Part shown: positions 1 to 6,098 of the stretch, one piece after another
How positions within the stretch are numbered: position 1 is the stretch's first letter
Layout: every line of letters begins with the position of its first letter
From: an uncultured Veillonella sp.
GTDB lineage: Bacteria; Bacillota; Negativicutes; Veillonellales; Veillonellaceae
DNA length: 9,523 nt
NCBI GenBank assembly: GCA_902478055.1
Contig: CABSJL010000036.1
Span: forward strand, 1-9,523
Direction: 5' to 3'
Made by a program: the position numbers and the translations under genes
Notes under the pieces: generated by a model
Databases searched by the model: none
Seen by the model: only the letters and a program-made list of their open reading frames with translations
Told to the model about the DNA's origin: nothing

Positions 1-593
1 TACATCTTTTTTGTAATTTTCTTAGCTCGCTCAAGTCCATCTTTATAACCTTGAATAGTACCGATAACAAGAGTCCGCTCTCCGTTAGGGCCTTTAGCAA
101 ATCGAATATTTGCATGATACACACCCTTATCTTCGAGCAAGAGCATAACTGTTAATAAACCTTCTTTACGTTGACCTGGCTCATAATAGAGATGAGCAGA
201 CATATCGAGCTCATCGGAACTCCAAAGGGTAATACCCCGTTTTTTATCGAAATAATCAAACTCCGCTTCGTCTACATACATGAGCTGAATCGCTTTATCC
301 GTAAACACCTCTTGTAATATGGTGAAATGCTGACGAAGAGCTTCCAAACGCCATTGTGGCGTAGAGTTTTTAATCAAAAACATACGACTCATCAATTCAT
401 AGAGACTAGGATGTTTTTCCAACAGCTTTGGATCTGGAGTATAAGATTTAAAGAAGTTTTCAAATTCCGTAACCGTTGAGTCATGAAGACAAGAGCGCAT
501 TGTATGTAAGAAGGTTCGTCTCGTTTCACGCCATGTGCGCTTGCCATATATAGTACGGCCTATGTGCCAATGTTTTCCAAAATTGCCTAACAT
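1..593 (-). CDS. DUF535 (VirK/YbjX family) protein, C-terminus cut off by window edge
   Basis: Reading leftward from ATG 591-593 there is an open frame of 197 complete codons to the window edge, so the C-terminal part is missing (E. coli YbjX, by recollection, is about 320 residues). The visible part has family-like features: a basic, aromatic N-terminus with TWRETRRTFL near residues 20-29, a WR-x-LRQHF-like segment near 80-90, a GITLW stretch near 120, and a late LVIGTIQGYKDG segment near 175-186 that resembles the conserved 'IG-x-LQG' region. VirK/YbjX proteins are cytoplasmic or membrane-associated, of uncertain biochemical role, and linked to envelope stress and LPS or virulence phenotypes in enterics. 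A ribosome binding site (GAGGGAG, about 595-604) sits just upstream. The gene begins 13 nt after the WaaE-like glycosyltransferase stop, so it is probably the last visible member of the same operon. The family call is from pattern recognition, not a search. Confidence 0.75.
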   Translation of the reverse strand, partial: MLGNFGKHWHIGRTIYGKRTWRETRRTFLHTMRSCLHDSTVTEFENFFKSYTPDPKLLEKHPSLYELMSRMFLIKNSTPQWRLEALRQHFTILQEVFTDKAIQLMYVDEAEFDYFDKKRGITLWSSDELDMSAHLYYEPGQRKEGLLTVMLLLEDKGVYHANIRFAKGPNGERTLVIGTIQGYKDGLERAKKITKKM

Positions 594-606
594 AATGCTC
601 CCTCTA

Positions 607-1365
607 TTACAATTTACCCTTGGATTTTAGTAAATAGTAAAACTTTACGTATTTAGTCATCGTGTAAAAGTAGTGATTAACGGACAAAATAAAGCCCATC
701 TTCCCATCAAGAATACCGCCTTGTAAGAAGTACACCTTGATGAAAGCCCAGGTAGGACGCAGAATTATATCCTTGATAAAAGAACAGCTTTTACCATTAT
801 CACGATATTTTTCCGCAGATAATGTGGTATAATTGTTGAATTTATTGAAATATTGATGCCAATTATCGTAGGTGTAATGGTACATGGGATGTCGTAATTT
901 TTCTGTTGGATACGGCGTAATTATGGCCGGATGCACGTAGCCTTCTACATAGCTGCCTTCTTTCGGCATGAGGCGAAGCACATAGTCTGGACGTAATACA
1001 CCATGAGTAGCATGATTATAATGGAATTTATTACGCCGTTGAATCCAATATGCTTTATTAGGTTCATTTACAACAATCTCTTGAATTTCTTTTGCTAGAG
1101 GCTCAGAAATGCGCTCATCCGCATCGAGGAATAAGATCCAGTCGGACTTAGCCTGTTCAATACCAAAGGTTTGTTGTGCACCCCAATCGCCATTCATGGC
1201 GTGTTGCACAACACGAGCACCCATTTCTTTGGCAATTTTTACGGTATCATCGGTGCTGAAATCATCGATAACTAAAACTTCATCGGCAAACTGCACTGAC
1301 TCAATGCAGTCATGAATATTGTGTTCTTCATTTCTCGCTAAGATTATTACAGATACAGTTGCCAT
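607..1365 (-). CDS. Family 2 glycosyltransferase, WaaE/KdtX-like (LPS core)
   Basis: Predicted 252-residue cytoplasmic, membrane-associated glycosyltransferase with a GT-A fold. In this numbering it opens with VSVIILARNEE (4-14), has an acidic pair in the nucleotide-binding region (VIDD, 32-35) and the metal-binding DAD at 81-83. The C-terminal part (RPTW...GILDG) carries basic and hydrophobic helices typical of the WaaE/KdtX subgroup. Enterobacterial members of that subgroup transfer glucose to the first heptose of the LPS inner core; the donor and acceptor here are inferred only by similarity. An in-frame ATG at 1380 would add MKGKS but has no ribosome binding site, while ATG 1365 follows AAAGGT at 1372-1377 with a 6-nt spacer, so 1365 is preferred. 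The longer start directly abuts the preceding TAA (1381-1383). It lies between another GT2 and a DUF535 gene, consistent with surface glycan assembly. Confidence 0.85.
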   Translation of the reverse strand: MATVSVIILARNEEHNIHDCIESVQFADEVLVIDDFSTDDTVKIAKEMGARVVQHAMNGDWGAQQTFGIEQAKSDWILFLDADERISEPLAKEIQEIVVNEPNKAYWIQRRNKFHYNHATHGVLRPDYVLRLMPKEGSYVEGYVHPAIITPYPTEKLRHPMYHYTYDNWHQYFNKFNNYTTLSAEKYRDNGKSCSFIKDIILRPTWAFIKVYFLQGGILDGKMGFILSVNHYFYTMTKYVKFYYLLKSKGKL

Positions 1366-1371
1366 AGATTT

Positions 1372-1377
1372 ACCTTT
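1372..1377 (-). promoter_or_regulatory. Ribosome binding site deciding the start of the WaaE-like gene
   Basis: On the minus strand AAAGGT lies 6 nt before ATG 1365-1363. The upstream in-frame ATG at 1380 has only AAGTACGTTCGTAA before it, which is not Shine-Dalgarno-like. This favours the 252-residue product over the 257-residue one. Confidence 0.6.
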
Positions 1378-1380
1378 CAT

Positions 1381-2349
1381 TTACGAACGTACTTGTTTTG
1401 CTAAATACGATAAACGAGCCCCTATTTTATGAATCCAATCGGCACGACCGAAGGACCATAAAAAGAGCTTATATTTAGAATTTAATAGCTTGTAGGATGC
1501 ATCATTACGATAAGTTTCAATCATTTTTTTACATTTATCGTAATACACCTGATTACCCGTTGGTTTTGCATAATAAGCCGTTAAACAGGATAATACGGCT
1601 TTCATCAATAAACTATTGCAATCATCAATATATGATAATTGATGATCTATAGCGTATTGCAAGCGTTCCTCGTAACCGAGCACAAAATCCCATCGAGATT
1701 TAGCATCAAAAGAGGTTTGAGTTATGGAATTTGGATTGAGTCGATAGTAATAGTAACAACGATTGATATGACCCACCCGATTAGCATTGGCCACATAGAG
1801 ATAGGATGTAGCAGTATCCTCAAATTTTCGACCTACAGGAAACCGCACATCGCCAATAGCACTGCGTTTATATAACTTACTCCAAGCAGCCACAAAACAA
1901 TCATGCATGGCTAATCGCAAGGCATCCTCTTTACTATAAATTTCTAATTGTCCATCATTACAACCTTCAATAATATCGCCACTTTTATCTCTGAAAGCAG
2001 TAAACTCGATAATATCAAGATCATATTCTTTTAGAAGCTGCAACATATCTTCAAAGAGGGTAAGCCCAATGTAATCATCGGAGTCTACAAAGGAAATATA
2101 GTCACCATTAGCCGCTTCTATCCCCGTATTGCGAGCTGCACTGAGACCGCCATTTTCTTGATGGATGACCTTGATGCGTTCATCATAGGCTGCATATTGA
2201 TCGCAAATGTCACCACTCATATCTTTAGAACCATCATCTACTAAGATGATTTCTAAATTCATATAGGTTTGGTTTTGAATAGATTCAATACATTCTGCAA
2301 CATAAGATTCCACATTATAGACGGGTACAATGACCGAAATTAACTCCAT
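1381..2349 (-). CDS. Family 2 glycosyltransferase, 322 residues
   Basis: A GT-A glycosyltransferase whose N-terminal domain is a textbook family 2 fold: ISVIVPVYN (4-12), the nucleotide-binding LVDDGS (36-41), the ENGGLSAARNTG segment (65-76) and the metal-binding DSDD (89-92). It probably uses a nucleotide sugar to extend a lipid-linked surface glycan on the cytoplasmic face; the sugar and linkage cannot be read from the sequence. The C-terminal 200 residues lack obvious membrane spans and resemble those of LPS/capsule 'EpsJ/WcaA-like' enzymes. AGGAG (2356-2360) lies 6 nt before ATG 2349. Its TAA is directly followed by the alternative ATG of the WaaE-like gene, so the two are translationally linked. 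It is separated from the upstream sulfatase-type gene by 99 bases containing a 9-bp inverted repeat. Confidence 0.88.
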   Translation of the reverse strand: MELISVIVPVYNVESYVAECIESIQNQTYMNLEIILVDDGSKDMSGDICDQYAAYDERIKVIHQENGGLSAARNTGIEAANGDYISFVDSDDYIGLTLFEDMLQLLKEYDLDIIEFTAFRDKSGDIIEGCNDGQLEIYSKEDALRLAMHDCFVAAWSKLYKRSAIGDVRFPVGRKFEDTATSYLYVANANRVGHINRCYYYYRLNPNSITQTSFDAKSRWDFVLGYEERLQYAIDHQLSYIDDCNSLLMKAVLSCLTAYYAKPTGNQVYYDKCKKMIETYRNDASYKLLNSKYKLFLWSFGRADWIHKIGARLSYLAKQVRS

Positions 2350-2416
2350 TCCATGCTCCTCTTACAACATGTACTAGCCAAACTAGTTTTACAAACTCTC
2401 AAACTTATATAGTTCG

Positions 2417-2442
2417 TTTTAGCTACATATCATTAGCTAAAA
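2417..2442. repeat. 9-bp perfect inverted repeat between the phosphotransferase and glycosyltransferase genes
   Basis: TTTTAGCTA (2417-2425) and TAGCTAAAA (2434-2442) are perfect inverted copies separated by 8 nt. In the leftward mRNA this would form a 9-bp hairpin beginning 7 nt after the phosphotransferase stop codon. There is no clean U-run after it in the leftward direction, so it is more likely an RNA-stability or partial-attenuation hairpin than a full terminator. It may set different expression of the glycosyltransferase genes downstream. Confidence 0.45.
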
Positions 2443-2448
2443 TGTTCC

Positions 2449-4482
2449 TCACTTAATGTTATTTCCATGTTTAATACGCCATGCCGCAAGTTCACGCATA
2501 TTTTTAATCATATCCCCATAGGATTGAGGCATGCTCGCACTTTGTTCTAAGACTTTTCCATTTTTATCTAGATATAGTCTATGATTAAATACAAATTTCT
2601 CTTGTGTAAATAAGCTTGGTACCATCGCTTCATAGGTTTGACCAGGTCGTCCTATTAATTCAGCCAAGGTTGGAATGATTTGAATGCTCATGCCGAACGC
2701 ATTAGGCGCAAGCCAATCTTTATGAATGCCGCGACCATAAAAAATAATAGGAATAGTAGATGCCACATTAGGACCTACTTCACGTGCAAAGTTAAAGCGT
2801 TCGCTATGGTCACCTGTAATGACGAAGAGTGCAGACGGATCTGCTGTTTCTTCGCGAGCAATAAAATTGCCCATTACGTGGTCTGCATACCAAATATGGC
2901 CCATTTCGTTCAATTGCTTATCATTTTCTTCGATAGAATCTGGCAAATGACCTTTTACCTTATTCACATCGTAGCCTTCCTTAGCCACATTGATGCTATA
3001 CGGCGGATGATTAGAAGTGGTCATAATCACATTGAGGATTTTTTCCCCTCTATGCTGATCCATGTAGGCAGAAATAGCTTTAAACAAATCTTTATCGCCT
3101 ACACCCCAAGCGTTGCCGTCTTCGCTTGGCATTTCTGAAGCATCGTGGAATTCATCGAAGCCTTGAGATAAAGCAAAGTTCTTAACGTTTTGCCAAGTAC
3201 TAAAGCCACCATACCAAAATACAGTCTTGTAGCCTAGCTTTTTCATAACAGGACCAATGCCTAAACCATAAGGCTCTTTGAAACTTTCACCTTCATAGTT
3301 AGGATATAACCCTGTGTCAGGCATCCCCGTCAACAAACCATTGATGGCCGGCATCGTGCCTGTACCTTGGGCGAGGGCTAGCTGTGTGCTCATCGCTTGA
3401 GGGCTGGCAGCGTATTTACGACCTTGTTCAACGAGGTACGCACCAGGCTCGTTATATTCAGCGAGAAACGGCCACAAGCCATAGGATTCTCCAAGAACGA
3501 GGTTTATGGACTGCGGTTGATCCGCTAATCGTTGTGTCGTAATGGTTCTCGTAAAAGAGCCGTCAAAATTTGTACCGTTAAACTTACCACCAACGGCAGT
3601 GATTTTTTCGTTTAGTTCTTGAGGCGTTAAGTTAATAACCTCAAGCTCAGCCGTCCGTTTAGCAATGCTTTTAACACGATAGAGAGCCTGCACATCGTCG
3701 AGGATATTTTCATTCAACAGATTGGAGCTGAGGCGAGCCGCACTTTCCCAGTTGATGGAGTTCGTATAGCTGAAAGCACCGCCAAATCTAAAGAATAGAC
3801 CTAGTACACCAATAGCGACAGTCAATCCAATGCCCGTCATCCATTGTGTTTTCTTCGTTTTAGGATACCAAGTAGTACAAAGTCGTTGATGATCTGCAGA
3901 ATCACTATTTCTTAGATTATCCGCATCATCACCATTCCTTAGGTCAACAGCGTAGTCACTATATTTCTTCGTGTTCCACGCTAAAAAACGAACTAGGAAC
4001 CAGCAAAGAGCTGCACTCAATACAACGGCCCCAATGATGTACATGAGGGCATTATATTCATTGATAGCGGTATTTACAATGGCACCGATATCATCGTTTT
4101 TACCATTGATAAGCATTGCGTTGTAGGAAGAGTTGAAAATTTTATAGAATGGAATGCGTCCCAAAAATAGGAAAGTCAACAATATAGTCGCAATGGAGTA
4201 GATAACCTGTTTAATGCGCAAGGACGGCCATTTTGGCACAAAGGTATGTACCAACGTCCCCACTAAAAATCCCAATAAACACAAAGAACCGACGGTCTTG
4301 AGACTCAATCTAAAGCCTAGCCATAAGGACGTGAGGATATTCTCCATCGTCACGGAAGCCAGTTGTGATTGAAATACTGCAAGAAACACGATTCTAAATG
4401 CAGTCAACAAAGCAGAGAAAAAGATAAATACCTTAATCTCTGTCTTTATGCCTTCAAATAATCGTTGCCATCGGTTCATCAT
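2449..4482 (-). CDS. LTA synthase/MdoB-type sulfatase-fold membrane phosphotransferase
   Basis: A 677-residue inner-membrane enzyme with about five N-terminal membrane spans (roughly 15-37, 53-80, 93-111, 143-167, 213-231) followed by a periplasmic sulfatase/alkaline-phosphatase-fold domain. Visible active-site features include GES at 331-333 (metal-binding Glu), a Thr nucleophile candidate in GTGTM (T374 or T376), the GDKD region at 462-465, SNHPPY with H492, and GDH at 557-559 (metal-binding Asp/His). This matches the family that moves phosphoglycerol or a related head group from a phospholipid to an acceptor (LtaS, MdoB/OpgB). In a diderm without classical lipoteichoic acid, the acceptor is more likely a periplasmic glucan, LPS or another envelope glycan; that is inference. 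Two adjacent ATG codons (4482 and 4479) follow AGGGG (4486-4490); the second has the better 6-nt spacing. A degenerate 9-residue duplication lies in the loop before TM5. It is in the operon between the lysine-rich gene and two glycosyltransferases. Confidence 0.88.
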   Translation of the reverse strand: MMNRWQRLFEGIKTEIKVFIFFSALLTAFRIVFLAVFQSQLASVTMENILTSLWLGFRLSLKTVGSLCLLGFLVGTLVHTFVPKWPSLRIKQVIYSIATILLTFLFLGRIPFYKIFNSSYNAMLINGKNDDIGAIVNTAINEYNALMYIIGAVVLSAALCWFLVRFLAWNTKKYSDYAVDLRNGDDADNLRNSDSADHQRLCTTWYPKTKKTQWMTGIGLTVAIGVLGLFFRFGGAFSYTNSINWESAARLSSNLLNENILDDVQALYRVKSIAKRTAELEVINLTPQELNEKITAVGGKFNGTNFDGSFTRTITTQRLADQPQSINLVLGESYGLWPFLAEYNEPGAYLVEQGRKYAASPQAMSTQLALAQGTGTMPAINGLLTGMPDTGLYPNYEGESFKEPYGLGIGPVMKKLGYKTVFWYGGFSTWQNVKNFALSQGFDEFHDASEMPSEDGNAWGVGDKDLFKAISAYMDQHRGEKILNVIMTTSNHPPYSINVAKEGYDVNKVKGHLPDSIEENDKQLNEMGHIWYADHVMGNFIAREETADPSALFVITGDHSERFNFAREVGPNVASTIPIIFYGRGIHKDWLAPNAFGMSIQIIPTLAELIGRPGQTYEAMVPSLFTQEKFVFNHRLYLDKNGKVLEQSASMPQSYGDMIKNMRELAAWRIKHGNNIK
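3889..3942 (-). repeat. Degenerate 27-bp tandem duplication inside the phosphotransferase gene
   Basis: Residues 181-189 (LRNGDDADN) and 190-198 (LRNSDSADH) are adjacent copies of one 9-residue unit. The DNA units 3916-3942 and 3889-3915 match at 21 of 27 positions by direct comparison. By the five-span topology the unit lies in the cytoplasmic loop between TM4 and TM5, where length change should be tolerated. Confidence 0.7.
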
Positions 4483-4537
4483 TAACCCCTAACTGTTCGT
4501 TCATATAACGTAACTACTCTATACTACCTAACTGTAA

Positions 4538-4696
4538 TTATGTTGGATATTTCTTACATTTAGGTCCCTTACATCGCTTGCATTTACCGCATCCGCGGTC
4601 GATAGTTCCAGCACTGGCCGATTTCTTCGCACTAGTACTCTCCTTGGACCTCTGTTCAGAGGACTTACTATTCCGTACAGAAACTATCGTTTTTGC
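4538..4696 (-). other. -1 frame extension of the lysine-rich gene: 52-codon Cys-rich tail
   Basis: In the -1 frame relative to the gene starting at 5793, codons run without a stop from GCA (4696-4694) to TAA (4540-4538). The predicted 52 residues are rich in Lys and Ser and end with CGKCKRCKGPKCKKYPT, four cysteines spaced C-x2-C-x2-C-x4-C, which could bind a metal such as zinc. This frame has no ATG, GTG or TTG start in the segment and is closed by a stop at 4709-4711 only a few codons upstream, so it can be translated only by a shift between about 4708 and 4684. The shared lysine bias and ordered cysteines look like real coding sequence. A fused product would have about 418 residues. The alternative is a gene whose original C-terminus has been detached by an indel in the A-run. 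Confidence 0.6.
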
Positions 4697-5793
4697 TTTT
4701 TTTCGGATCTATCCTTTTCGGATTTTTTATCCTTTTTCTTATCTTTCTTCTTATCTTTTTTCTTGAAAGTATCCGCCAAAAATACTGTTTTTAACTTATC
4801 ATTTAAGACTTTAAGCTTCTTTTCAGCCTTGTCTTTCTTTTTCTTTAACTTATCTTCGGATTTAGAATGTTTGTCTTCCTTAGACTTTTTATGTTTTTTG
4901 TCCTTTTTATCCTTTTTATCCTCTTTGGATTTCTTGTCACCCTTAGATTTCTTATCGTCTTTTAATTTTTTTAAATCCTTAGATTTTTTAGATGTATCGT
5001 CAGTTCCATTGATACGCGCCCATTCATCATCAACGCGTTTCAATTGCTTTTTAAGAAGCTTTTCCATCTTCTTATTGGCTTTATCTGAATCTAAGCCAGA
5101 CTTACCAAATAATAAAGCATTTACTGCTGTATAGGGATCGATGGAGGACATATCATTTTGTTCTTCATCAACATCATCATCTAAAGATTTTTGTTTATTT
5201 TCTTCATCTAAGTGATGGACTTCTAAGCTTTCCACGCCATCTAGTGGATTTACATCCATATGCTCTACAATGTCTTCATCAAGGTCCGATATCTCATGTT
5301 GGGAGCTTTCACCAGATCCTGTAAAAAGACCGCCCATAGAATGCAATTCGTTCAATTTAATATGGTTCATGCCCACTGTAGAATCATGCTGCACAGGAAT
5401 ATCCGATAATTGGACCTGTTCCATAGCGTACACATCATTATTATGACTAGCACCCTTGCCAAGATAAGATCCATCAGAAATGATGATATTCTCTTTATCG
5501 TCGCCTAACACATTGCCAAACAAATCCTCCTCAAGAGAATCATAGGTATGCAACATGGACATCCGTTTTTGAACCTCTTCAATTTGATTCCACAAATCAA
5601 CGAGAGAGGATGTATAGTATATGCGTTCCTTAACCTCTAAATAAGCTTGGTAAACGATAGCCAATTCAGACTCATTGAGTCCCTCTTCGGCACCGATTTC
5701 TTCTATCATTTGTTGGATCTGTTGATCTCGATCATAACGTTTAATTAAGGCCTTGCGAATACGTTCAATCAATGCTGTATCGATGATTTCCAC
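4684..5793 (-). CDS. Unrecognised acidic/lysine-rich protein (zero-frame product 369 residues)
   Basis: I do not recognise this protein. It has no signal peptide or membrane segment and should be cytoplasmic. Residues 1-80 are predicted helical, with an amphipathic pattern that could be a small interaction or coiled-coil domain. Residues 160-215 are strongly acidic (for example DLDEDIVEH and LDDDVDEEQ). Residues 266-369 are extremely basic and low complexity, built from KKSK, KEDK and KKDKK units, interrupted by a short amphipathic helix (AEKKLKVLNDKLKTVFLADTF, near 323-343). The charge split suggests polyanion binding or self-interaction, but no function is assigned. The start is GTG, since GGAGGT (5798-5803) lies just upstream and there is no in-frame ATG nearby upstream. 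Just before the stop is an A_AAA_AAG heptamer that could give a longer Cys-containing form. It is the first gene of the leftward operon, upstream of the sulfatase-type phosphotransferase. Confidence 0.8.
   Translation of the reverse strand: MEIIDTALIERIRKALIKRYDRDQQIQQMIEEIGAEEGLNESELAIVYQAYLEVKERIYYTSSLVDLWNQIEEVQKRMSMLHTYDSLEEDLFGNVLGDDKENIIISDGSYLGKGASHNNDVYAMEQVQLSDIPVQHDSTVGMNHIKLNELHSMGGLFTGSGESSQHEISDLDEDIVEHMDVNPLDGVESLEVHHLDEENKQKSLDDDVDEEQNDMSSIDPYTAVNALLFGKSGLDSDKANKKMEKLLKKQLKRVDDEWARINGTDDTSKKSKDLKKLKDDKKSKGDKKSKEDKKDKKDKKHKKSKEDKHSKSEDKLKKKKDKAEKKLKVLNDKLKTVFLADTFKKKDKKKDKKKDKKSEKDRSEKKQKR
4696..4702 (-). promoter_or_regulatory. Candidate -1 ribosomal frameshift site A_AAA_AAG
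   Basis: On the minus strand the zero-frame codons GAA AAA AAG (4704-4696) contain the heptamer A_AAA_AAG in the exact X_XXY_YYZ phase used for programmed -1 frameshifting, identical to the E. coli dnaX site. The zero-frame stop TAG follows four codons later (4686-4684). An AAGGA Shine-Dalgarno-like stretch lies at 4712-4716, 9 nt before the heptamer, comparable to the dnaX stimulator, although AAGGA recurs throughout this Lys/Asp-rich gene. A small 5-bp GAAC-loop hairpin (4649-4662) lies about 33 nt downstream, farther than usual for a stimulator. Frameshifting itself is not shown. Confidence 0.5.
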
Positions 5794-5797
5794 GGGT

Positions 5798-5803
5798 ACC
5801 TCC
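5798..5803 (-). promoter_or_regulatory. Strong ribosome binding site for a GTG start
   Basis: GGAGGT on the minus strand lies 4 nt before GTG 5793-5791. It is the best Shine-Dalgarno match in the window and supports a non-ATG start for the lysine-rich gene. The next in-frame ATG would remove the N-terminal helix. Confidence 0.7.
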
Positions 5804-5901
5804 AGTCTTCAATACACTCAGCCCTATCCACTAACTTAGTGCATACGAATCAATGTATAGAACCATAAAAAATAATTTGATTTTATAATCTCTAATATAT
5901 T

Positions 5902-5910
5902 ATTATAGCA
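5902..5910 (-). promoter_or_regulatory. Extended -10 promoter (TGC-TATAAT) for the lysine-rich gene operon
   Basis: The minus strand reads TGCTATAAT, a perfect -10 hexamer (5902-5907) with the TGn extension (5908-5910). No good TTGACA-like -35 is present at 17 bp, as is common for extended -10 promoters. The transcription start would be near 5895, giving a leader of about 100 nt before GTG 5793. Confidence 0.5.
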
Positions 5911-5927
5911 GAATTTATCTGCTTTTT
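5907..5927. repeat. Inverted repeat overlapping the extended -10 promoter
   Basis: AGCAGA (5907-5912) and TCTGCT (5918-5923) are inverted copies around ATTTA. On the plus strand the right arm runs into TTTTT (5923-5927), like a small intrinsic terminator. On the minus strand the repeat covers the TGn element and the spacer of the leftward promoter, so it could be a regulator-binding operator. There is no rightward gene upstream that needs a terminator, which slightly favours the operator reading. Confidence 0.4.
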
Positions 5928-5992
5928 CCTTAATAATATGTGTAAAAGTTCCTTAAAAATAGAATAAAACCTCAATTTAAATACGTCCCTAA

Positions 5993-6011
5993 TAGTATGC
6001 ATTTCATACTA
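5993..6011. repeat. 7-bp inverted repeat in the methyltransferase/lysine-rich gene gap
   Basis: TAGTATG (5993-5999) and CATACTA (6005-6011) are perfect inverted copies with a 5-nt spacer. No T-run follows in either direction, so a terminator is unlikely. It could be a protein-binding site or an mRNA 3'-end hairpin for the methyltransferase transcript. Confidence 0.35.
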
Positions 6012-6098
6012 CTAAAACACTATTCAAACCAAGGTTATTTAATTAACTGTTACATTAAAATATATCTAATTGTTACATAAAAGTCTTACATTACTGCA

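Larger units (their letters stand above)
5794..6098. other. 305-base AT-rich intergenic region with promoter and inverted repeats
   Basis: No coding signal was seen on either strand. The region holds an extended -10 promoter for the lysine-rich gene, a 6-bp inverted repeat touching it, and a second 7-bp inverted repeat (5993-5999/6005-6011). It also has three direct copies of TTACAT (6050-6055, 6073-6078, 6086-6091) within 42 bases of the methyltransferase stop. No convincing intrinsic terminator for the methyltransferase was found. Confidence 0.5.

Noticed and set aside
2680..3138. Rightward open frame of 152 codons inside the phosphotransferase gene
   Set aside because: It lies wholly opposite conserved sulfatase-domain motifs, has no ribosome binding site, and its translation shows no recognisable domain.
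4649..4662. Hairpin CCTCT-GAAC-AGAGG as the frameshift stimulator
   Set aside because: It begins about 33 nt after the heptamer, whereas stimulators usually lie about 5-10 nt away, and the stem is only 5 bp; it is noted but not counted as support.
4538..4683. Cys-rich segment as an independent small gene
   Set aside because: There is no ATG, GTG or TTG in its frame between the upstream -1 frame stop (4709-4711) and the cysteines, and no ribosome binding site, so it is treated as a frameshift extension instead.
4763..5134. Rightward open frame of 123 codons rich in Leu, Ser and Phe
   Set aside because: It is the mirror of the Lys/Asp-rich codons of the leftward gene, lacks a ribosome binding site, and its apparent hydrophobicity comes from reading AAA/AAG/GAT codons in reverse.
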